Source: Desulfosarcina sp. (GTDB taxonomy: Bacteria > Desulfobacterota > Desulfobacteria > Desulfobacterales > JAFDCJ01). Taken from it: a stretch of 35,176 bases of DNA. The notes beneath the pieces were generated by a model. The model saw only the letters and a program-made list of their open reading frames with translations, ran no database searches and was not told the DNA's origin. The stretch is from contig JARFPZ010000621.1 in the NCBI GenBank assembly GCA_029288035.1, forward strand, positions 1 through 35,176, in the 5' to 3' direction. Both the position numbers and the translations under genes were made by a program. Below are positions 31,992 to 35,176 of the stretch, in pieces; positions within the stretch are counted from its first letter, which is position 1; each line of letters starts with the position of its first letter.

Positions 31992-31997
31992 TCAAGC

Positions 31998-34967
31998 TCA
32001 CTCCGCCAAATAAATTACACACCGCGAACTTCGGCCGTCCACCTTTAAAACAAACGGCTTGGCAAATTCTACATGGGCAACGTGGGTGGTTTCTTTGACC
32101 ACCGGAAGTGATGTCAGCCAGCGCCAGTCCAAAAAATCTTCCGTGTTGTCCGATACCATCACATAGTTGATGCCCAGGGTTGAAATATTATGGAAAAAGT
32201 GTGAACCTTGGGAGGGTTCTGCTCTTAACTCCGGTGAGGCGGTTTCGATCAAGGCGCCGACCCCGCAAATTTCCGCCCAGCTCACCGGAATACCCAACCA
32301 GCGATCCGCCGACCCCCATCTACCCGGACCGATCAAAATATATTTTTTTCCCTGCCGCAGCAGATGGGAATTCAGCTCACCGATCTCACGCGCAATCTCA
32401 GGCGTGCGGCCGGCATCGAAGGCATCCGGCTTTACATAGAGTATGTCCGCTATATCGGTTTTTTCAGCATTGCCCAGTGCGTGGAAGGAATGGCAAAACG
32501 CTCTGGCAACATCTGCCTGGCTGATTTCGACCTGTCCAAGCTCAGCCCTGGCGGTCATCGGTCTGAGCTGTAAAATTGCAAATTCCGGTTTTTGATCCGG
32601 GTCTTGTGGCCAATTGACTGAAAATTCGAGTTCCACCGGACAACCCATCCCCTCCTGACCCACCTGCAAAACGTCTGAAAGCAGATCGGCCAGGGGAAAT
32701 AAATCAAATTTGAGAATCTGAGAAAAGGTGAGAACCCGGTGCCCGGGGATGTGGGTGGTATCTCGCAATCGATGCTCCTCCGGAATATAGGTACTGGCAA
32801 GCAGTTTCATCGGAGGGTCTTCGGTGACATCATCGACCTCACGTTTTTCAAGATTGGCGTCTTCATTGATTCCGAGTTCGGGATAGGCCCCCCCCATTTT
32901 CAATGAAAAGAAAAAGCGTTGTGAATTTTCCAGGATATCATCTACGGTGGTCCTCTGGGGCAGGATCTGGGGATATTTCGGAGAAAATCGCAGGGCCTTT
33001 TCTCCCTCCATCACGGTTTTCCCTAAACCCATGGCAATGGTCGCAATTCCTTCCTCCGGTTGCATCTTGGAAAAGGGGTAGTAGTTATGCGATTGGGCAA
33101 CTCCTGAGATCGCAGGGTAGAGATAATCACCGTATCGTTCACCGACCAGCTGTTGAATGATGACCGCCATCTTCTCTTCTTCCGTGCGCTGTCCAACCCG
33201 TCTGGAAAATGCCTTGGGACTTTGAAAATAAGTGGAAGCATACACCAGCTTGATGGCGTTTATCAGCTGCGCCAACCTTGCATCGAGATCCGGATAATCG
33301 TTGGGTACCATGTACGTTTGATAAAGACCGGCATAAGCACGAAATTGTGCATCTTCTAAAAGGCTGGAAGAACGAACGGCCAACGGATAGGTTATTCTTG
33401 CTAAATAGGCTTTCAAGTCGTCGGCGATCCACTGGGGAAAGGCAGCTTTACAAAACGCTTCCGCAATTTCTTCATCCGGGGCATCCGACTTTGAGTACCC
33501 CCTCAGATTATTTTCCTTGACAAAGACTTCAAATCCTTCGGTGGTGATCACCATGGCCTGGGGAACAAAAATGTTTATATTTTCGAATTTTTGGCGAATC
33601 GCCGGAAGTCGCTTCAGCAGATTGGAGACAAAGGCCAGCCCCCGGGCCTTTCCGCCGAGTGAACCCGTACCGATTTTAAAAAATTCGGTGTCAAGATCAA
33701 ATTCATTGGCCTCAAAGTTTACCACTACCCCTTTTTGGCGCCGACTGCGCCGGGCCTGGATGATTGAAATGAGATACTGCCGGTGCTTATCGACCGTCGA
33801 AAAATCCTCATCCCGAATCGGTCTCACCTTGGATGCCAGCATGATTTCCGTGCGGGCAAAAAGCCATCTGGACAAATCATTGCGGCTGGCATGATACACG
33901 AAAGAATCCTCCGGAATTTCATGAAGGAGCCTCTCAAAAGAGCGCGTATTGGACGCCCGGGCGATTTCGCTACCGTCCGGCATGCGAAAAATGAAATCTC
34001 CAAAACAAAGTTGATCCAAGAAAAAGGAACGCACCTCCGAGATTAACGAAGGCGAATTTTTATCGACAAAAAAAGCAGGAATTTCAGCCGCCTTGGTCGC
34101 ATTGGAGGATTCCGAGCTGGTGAGCAAAAGAGGGATGTCGAAACGTTCCTTTTTAATCTTGGAAAGAAAGGTCACACCGGCGTTGGGGTCTAATTTACCG
34201 TTTCGCGGAAATCGTACATCCGAAATAACGCCTAGCACGTATGGTTCATACTTTTCGTACAGACTATCTGCTTCTTCGTAATTTCTGGCCACAAGGATTT
34301 TCGGTCGCGCGCGCATGGTTAGCAGGCGGTGTTCTTCGTTGAGGCCCTCCTCCAGCACCGCCTGGGTCTGAGACACCAATTCCCGGTAGAGCACGGGCAA
34401 CAGGGTGGATATGTAAACGGGAGAATCTTCCACAAAAAGAATGACCCGGATACCGCTTGATTCCGTGTCCTGGGCAACGTTCATCGAATCTTCAGCGCTT
34501 TTTACCAGGGCGACCAAAATATCCGTATCGCCCGACCACACGAAGGTGCGATCAATCCCGGGGGGTTGGGTAAACACCCGGCTGGATTCCTCCGAAGGCA
34601 GGGCGCTGTGGGTTAGCAAGATCACCGGCAAGTCCGCATCTATATCTTTTATTTTGCGCCCCAGCATGAAAGCATCCATATCGGCCAGATGGAGCATGGT
34701 TATAACCATATCAAATTTTTTTTTGTCCAGTGCCGCCAGGGCTTCCCCGGCGGTGGCAACCCAGGTAAAGCGGGGCGGGTTGCTGAGATTCAACCCGCGG
34801 TATTCATGAATAATTCTCTCGGAAAGGCGGCAGTCTTCCTCCATGATCCAGGCATCATAAGGGGTCGAAACCAGCAGGATATCCCTGACTTTCCTGGCCA
34901 TCAACTCATGGAAGATTTTAAAAGAAGGGTCAAATTCTTCTGAAAAACTTTCAATTTCTAAAGTCAT
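31998..34967 (-). CDS. Receiver-receiver-PPDK/PEP-synthase ATP-grasp fusion protein
   Basis: A 989-residue cytoplasmic protein. The first receiver-like module (about 28-155) has lost the phosphoacceptor: the expected Asp is Met91 in VITMLHLADMD. The second (173-315) keeps Glu180, Asp181, Asp250 in ISDVRFP, Thr283 and Lys303. From about 430 comes the pyruvate-phosphate-dikinase nucleotide-binding domain: GSLGGKARGL, PLAVRSSSLLEDAQ, then VELEFSVN and LQLRPM, ending the ATP-grasp part. The phosphohistidine swivelling domain and the PEP/pyruvate barrel of true PPDK or PEP synthase are missing. A C-terminal domain with LIGPGRWGSADRW follows. It is probably a phosphorylation-controlled ATP-dependent phosphotransferase with unknown partner. 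It ends 6 bp from the PAS-SpoIIE stop, convergent. Confidence 0.8.
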   Translation of the reverse strand: MTLEIESFSEEFDPSFKIFHELMARKVRDILLVSTPYDAWIMEEDCRLSERIIHEYRGLNLSNPPRFTWVATAGEALAALDKKKFDMVITMLHLADMDAFMLGRKIKDIDADLPVILLTHSALPSEESSRVFTQPPGIDRTFVWSGDTDILVALVKSAEDSMNVAQDTESSGIRVILFVEDSPVYISTLLPVLYRELVSQTQAVLEEGLNEEHRLLTMRARPKILVARNYEEADSLYEKYEPYVLGVISDVRFPRNGKLDPNAGVTFLSKIKKERFDIPLLLTSSESSNATKAAEIPAFFVDKNSPSLISEVRSFFLDQLCFGDFIFRMPDGSEIARASNTRSFERLLHEIPEDSFVYHASRNDLSRWLFARTEIMLASKVRPIRDEDFSTVDKHRQYLISIIQARRSRRQKGVVVNFEANEFDLDTEFFKIGTGSLGGKARGLAFVSNLLKRLPAIRQKFENINIFVPQAMVITTEGFEVFVKENNLRGYSKSDAPDEEIAEAFCKAAFPQWIADDLKAYLARITYPLAVRSSSLLEDAQFRAYAGLYQTYMVPNDYPDLDARLAQLINAIKLVYASTYFQSPKAFSRRVGQRTEEEKMAVIIQQLVGERYGDYLYPAISGVAQSHNYYPFSKMQPEEGIATIAMGLGKTVMEGEKALRFSPKYPQILPQRTTVDDILENSQRFFFSLKMGGAYPELGINEDANLEKREVDDVTEDPPMKLLASTYIPEEHRLRDTTHIPGHRVLTFSQILKFDLFPLADLLSDVLQVGQEGMGCPVELEFSVNWPQDPDQKPEFAILQLRPMTARAELGQVEISQADVARAFCHSFHALGNAEKTDIADILYVKPDAFDAGRTPEIAREIGELNSHLLRQGKKYILIGPGRWGSADRWLGIPVSWAEICGVGALIETASPELRAEPSQGSHFFHNISTLGINYVMVSDNTEDFLDWRWLTSLPVVKETTHVAHVEFAKPFVLKVDGRSSRCVIYLAE

Positions 34968-35176
34968 GTGAATGGTTCCTTTAAAAATTCAGAACTACTA
35001 ACGTGTCATTAAATCTGATGCAACACTTACTTCTGTGGTCGCAGCAAAAATGCTGGATTTCGGACGAATCGTTCTGAATTTTTTTTTCTTATTTTTTTTG
35101 GTTTAAAAAAAAACCAAGAACTTGTATTAAAACCACATATTCCCAAAATTCTCAATATTTTTGCGAGCACGTTTTG
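34968..35176. other. Upstream region of the receiver-PPDK gene, window end
   Basis: The gap is AT-rich, with long A and T runs and a perfect hairpin TTGGTTT/AAACCAA (35098-35104 and 35111-35117). AAGGA lies about 10 bases before the ATG at 34967. No gene is seen; it should contain the promoter of the receiver-PPDK gene. Confidence 0.3.

Overview
The window looks like chromosomal DNA of a Gram-negative anaerobe or microaerobe, most likely a Desulfobacterota (former Deltaproteobacteria) member. This is inference from gene content: signal peptides and an OmpA-type envelope protein, many sensor kinases and PP2C/SpoIIE phosphatases, a receiver fused to a PEP-synthase-type ATP-grasp domain, a radical SAM protein, cydDC, and a perfect FNR-type box. 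No rRNA, tRNA, CRISPR array, prophage or intact insertion sequence was found.

Layout. 1-4000: the 3' end of cysK faces cydDC, an ABC exporter for cysteine/glutathione. 4400-7100: a coiled-coil OmpA-like protein with six 35-residue repeats, then a tRNA-dihydrouridine synthase. 7500-9540: a dCache-HAMP-SpoIIE phosphatase. 9800-11900: an OmpR/heavy-metal-type two-component pair on the minus strand. 12130-13210: prmA, preceded by a 45-codon N-terminal piece of a tautomerase. 13666-19931: a four-gene sensory operon made of a tandem double sugar-binding protein, a membrane histidine kinase, an Rcp1-type receiver and a REC-PAS-kinase-REC hybrid. 20300-22640: a small lipoprotein, a cytoplasmic trypsin-fold protease and a 70-residue protein resembling the protease's N-terminal domain. 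22750-27620: a binding-protein-dependent ABC importer operon ending in an RNase Z-like metallo-hydrolase. 27780-28700: debris of an RNA-repair ligase (Pnkp) joined to a PIN-toxin remnant. 28850-35000: a radical SAM protein, a PAS-SpoIIE phosphatase behind the FNR box, and a large receiver/PPDK-type protein.

Two things stand out. The first is the 13666-19931 operon: a periplasmic protein with two complete ribose-type pockets is encoded with three phosphorelay proteins but with no permease and no DNA-binding output. The second is a set of 110-190 bp intergenic elements (211-382, 7305-7489, 9612-9770, 12025-12135, 30182-30343, 30594-30736). Their inverted ends are degenerate arrays with a regular 7-bp or 8-bp period; the unit differs between loci (GAAGATT, GAACCTG, CCAGCAT, CCCTATG, ACCAATCA) but is shared by the two ends of each element. 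The last two are inverted copies that share a 19-bp core. A separate 82-83 bp palindromic repeat occurs twice (7071-7152 and 13410-13492).

Signalling dominates the gene content: three histidine kinases, two free response regulators, a receiver-PPDK fusion and two SpoIIE phosphatases. The outputs of most of these (anti-sigma factors, STAS proteins, further transcription factors) are not encoded here. All identifications come from reading motifs in translated sequence; no database search was possible.
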